Shown here: piece by piece, positions 32,949-34,691 of the stretch
Layout: every line of letters begins with the position of its first letter
Numbering within the stretch: the stretch's first letter is position 1
Program-made: the position numbers and the translations under genes
Source of the DNA: DATLGB01 sp038258425
GTDB lineage: Bacteria > Actinomycetota > Thermoleophilia > Solirubrobacterales > Solirubrobacteraceae
DNA length: 34,691 nucleotides
Direction of reading: 5' to 3'
Assembly (NCBI GenBank): GCA_038258425.1
Contig: JBBSPV010000041.1
Coordinates: forward strand, 1 to 34,691
The notes under the pieces: generated by a model
Database searches by the model: none
What the model was told of the DNA's origin: nothing
The model's input: only the letters and a program-made list of their open reading frames with translations

Positions 32949-34384
32949 GGCTCGAGCCGGACCGCGACACCGCCGACCGTCGAGCCGTTCACCGCGGCGA
33001 CGACGCGGTCGACGTGGTCCGCCGGCACGTCGAGCAGCGCGAAGCGCTCGAGCAGGCGGACGTTGCGGATCGCCTCGCCGTCGAGGCCGGTGGCGTGGAC
33101 GGCGGCGATCAGATCGGCCTCCGAGAGGCCGTCGGCGCGCCCCGCGCCGGCGATCAGCGCCCGGTAGGCGGCGGCGGCGTTGCCGTTGGTCGCCCCGACG
33201 GGGCGCTCGACGTCGCTCGGCTTGCGCCGGTGGCGGCGCCCGCGCGGCTCCTGCGCGGTGGTCGGGCCGCTGCCGGCGCCCTCGCTCCACGGCGCGATGC
33301 TCGTGTTGGCGTGCGCCTCGATGGCCTCGAGGTCGCGCTGCTGCTTGGGCTCCACGAAGGTGATCGCGCGGCCGGAGCGACCGACGCGGCCCGTGCGGCC
33401 GATGCGGTGCACGTAGACGTCGGGCGAGGTCGGGACGTCGAAGTTGATGATGTGGGTGACCGTGGAGATGTCCAGCCCCCGGGCCGCGACGTCCGTGGCC
33501 ACGAGGATCTGCACACGCCCGTCCTTGAAGGAGATCATCACGCCGTCGCGCGCGCCCTGGCTCATGTCGCCGTGCAGGGCCTTGACGTTCATGCCCTTGT
33601 CGCGCAGGGTCTTGTAGAGCTGCTCGGCGCGGATCTTCGTGCGCGTGAAGACGATGGCCTGGCTCGGCCGCTCCGAGCCGAGCACGCGGGCGAGCGCCTC
33701 GTTCTTCTCCCGAGGCTGGACGCCGAGGTAGAACTGCTCGACCGTGTCGATGGTCAGCGTCGCGGCCTTGACCTTGACGGTGATCGGGTCGTAGAGGTGG
33801 CGCGAGGCGAGCGCGGCGATCGGCGGCGGCATGGTCGCGCTGAACAACGCGGTCTGGCGGCCGTTGGGACAGAGCTTGAGGATGCGCTCGACGTCCTCGA
33901 GGAAGCCGAGGTCGAGCATCTCGTCGGCCTCGTCGAGCACGACGTAGCGGCAGCCGTCGAGCATCAGGCTGTGGCGGCTGATGAGGTCGAGCACGCGCCC
34001 GACGGTGCCGACGACGATCTGGCCTCCGGTCTTCAGGCGCGCCTGCTGGTCGCGGATCGGGGCGCCGCCGAAGACGGCGACGGGCTCGATGCCCTTGCCC
34101 TTGGCGTAGGAGCGGATGGCCTGGGTCACCTGGATGCACAGCTCGCGCGTCGGGGTCAGCACGAGCGCCTGGACCTCGGGCGTGTCCGGGTCGACGAACT
34201 CGACCATGGGGAGGCCGAAGGCGGCGGTCTTCCCCGTCCCGGTCTGGGCCTGCCCGATCACATCGTGGCCCTGCATCAGGTGCGGGATCGCCTGCTCCTG
34301 GATGGGGCTGGGCGTGTCGTAGCCGAGGCTGCGGACGGTGGCGAGGGTGGTCTCGGAGAGGCCGAGGTCTGCGAAGGTCGTCAT
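32936..34384 (-). CDS. DEAD-box RNA helicase with DbpA-like C-terminal domain
   Basis: 482 residues, ATP-dependent RNA helicase. The Q motif region is at 4-30 (FADLGLSE...SPIQEQAIP), Walker A AQTGTGKT at 46-53, PTREL at 78-82, DEAD at 151-154, SAT at 182-184, and late motifs are TDVAARGLD and HRIGRTGR. After a basic linker (RGRRHRRKPSD) the end (about 405-480) resembles the RRM-like RNA-binding domain of DbpA/DeaD (YRALIAGAGRADGLSEADLIAAV). Likely works in ribosome assembly or RNA turnover. ATG at 34384; TACCGT lies 12 bases upstream. Confidence 0.94.
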   Translation of the reverse strand: MTTFADLGLSETTLATVRSLGYDTPSPIQEQAIPHLMQGHDVIGQAQTGTGKTAAFGLPMVEFVDPDTPEVQALVLTPTRELCIQVTQAIRSYAKGKGIEPVAVFGGAPIRDQQARLKTGGQIVVGTVGRVLDLISRHSLMLDGCRYVVLDEADEMLDLGFLEDVERILKLCPNGRQTALFSATMPPPIAALASRHLYDPITVKVKAATLTIDTVEQFYLGVQPREKNEALARVLGSERPSQAIVFTRTKIRAEQLYKTLRDKGMNVKALHGDMSQGARDGVMISFKDGRVQILVATDVAARGLDISTVTHIINFDVPTSPDVYVHRIGRTGRVGRSGRAITFVEPKQQRDLEAIEAHANTSIAPWSEGAGSGPTTAQEPRGRRHRRKPSDVERPVGATNGNAAAAYRALIAGAGRADGLSEADLIAAVHATGLDGEAIRNVRLLERFALLDVPADHVDRVVAAVNGSTVGGVAVRLEPARA

Positions 34385-34396
34385 CTGTTCCCGTCA

Positions 34397-34402
34397 ACGG
34401 TA
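34397..34402 (-). promoter_or_regulatory. Candidate -10 box of the helicase gene
   Basis: On the minus strand TACCGT, 12 bases before the ATG at 34384. The short leader contains GACGGGAAC but no strong ribosome site. Confidence 0.35.
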
Positions 34403-34424
34403 GGGGTGTGTCAGGCTGCTGCCC

Positions 34425-34691
34425 TTGCGCTACGTCGCCCACCTCGCCGCGCTGCTCGGGCTCGGTGCCTTCGGCGTGGCCGCGGGCGACTGGGTCTCGC
34501 ATCCGAACCTGCTCGGGGCGGCCGCGCTGGTCGCGCTCGTCGCCGCCCTCGCCCTCGCCCTGTCCCGCCTCTACGGGCGTGGTGGAGTGGCCTCCGGACG
34601 CCCGGCCGCCGCCGCGCCCGCGCGCCCCGCCGCCCGCACGCGGGAGCCCGAACCCGAGCCGGCGCCCGCGCGCAGGCCGGAGCGCGACGCC
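34425..34691 (+). CDS. Membrane protein, N-terminal part only (runs off the right edge)
   Basis: An open frame from a TTG at 34425 (AGG 9 bases upstream; the frame is closed by a TAG at 34401) to the window end, 89 codons. It begins MRYVAHLAALLGLGAFGVA and holds two hydrophobic segments (about 4-20 and 32-48). A hydrophilic stretch follows, rich in Pro, Ala, Arg and Glu (PEPEPAPARRPE), which looks like a linker to a domain outside the window. The start is uncertain because no ATG or GTG is available in frame. It is divergent from the helicase. No function can be given. Confidence 0.5.
   Translation, partial: MRYVAHLAALLGLGAFGVAAGDWVSHPNLLGAAALVALVAALALALSRLYGRGGVASGRPAAAAPARPAARTREPEPEPAPARRPERDA

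Overview
The window is about 34.7 kb of very GC-rich bacterial chromosome with dense genes, frequent GTG starts and many 4-base stop/start overlaps. The gene content suggests an aerobic actinobacterium, probably class Thermoleophilia (Solirubrobacterales-like). It includes a respiratory complex I, acetate and hydroxybutyrate use, a tandem ThyX-like protein, a PAS/BTAD regulator and a membrane protein with a Lys/Arg-rich tail. The taxon is an inference from style and content, because there is no rRNA here. I see no tRNA, rRNA, CRISPR array, insertion sequence, integrase or phage gene. This looks like ordinary core chromosome rather than a mobile island.

Layout. 1-270 (minus): the start of a lipoprotein gene cut by the window edge, and a 49-residue membrane protein. 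348-6497 (plus): nuoJKLMN, the proton-pumping membrane arm of complex I, without nuoA-I next to it. 6549-7790: an orphan protein with a type IV pilin-like leader. 7933-8682 (minus): a methyltransferase. 8759-10357: a two-domain ThyX-like protein. 10522-13184 (minus): an operon of a small membrane protein, a 3-hydroxybutyrate-type dehydrogenase and an acyl-CoA synthetase. 13280-16569: an ABC ATPase and FtsX-type permease. 16591-19209 (minus): an acetate permease and acetyl-CoA synthetase. 19312-23134: membrane proteins of mostly unknown role (Lys-tailed protein, flippase-like, TVP38/DedA-like, EamA) and a small soluble protein. 23185-26272 (minus): a PQQ-type sugar dehydrogenase lipoprotein, an HSL-family esterase and an Fpg/Nei glycosylase. 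26297-28327: an XRE regulator divergent from an M20 peptidase. 28336-30780: SixA, a PAS-wHTH-BTAD regulator and a divergent ECF-like sigma factor. 30801-34384 (minus): an aldehyde dehydrogenase, a cyclophilin and a DEAD-box helicase. 34425 to the end: the start of a membrane protein.

How the genes fit together. The carbon genes point to respiratory growth on short acids and oxidised sugars or aldehydes. Acetate enters by the SatP-like permease and is activated by Acs. Hydroxybutyrate would be oxidised by the dehydrogenase, and the neighbouring synthetase would activate an acid. NADH would be reoxidised by complex I. This link is inference from neighbourhood.

The points most worth a second look are these. 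(1) The ThyX-like protein has two halves that keep complementary parts of the ThyX signature. (2) A TANNNT hexamer (usually TAG-NN-T) sits 6-12 bases before the start codon of at least a dozen genes, which implies widespread leaderless transcription. (3) NuoL lacks the normally conserved TM5 glutamate. (4) A set of nested inverted repeats overlaps or abuts both -10 boxes between the XRE regulator and the M20 peptidase.
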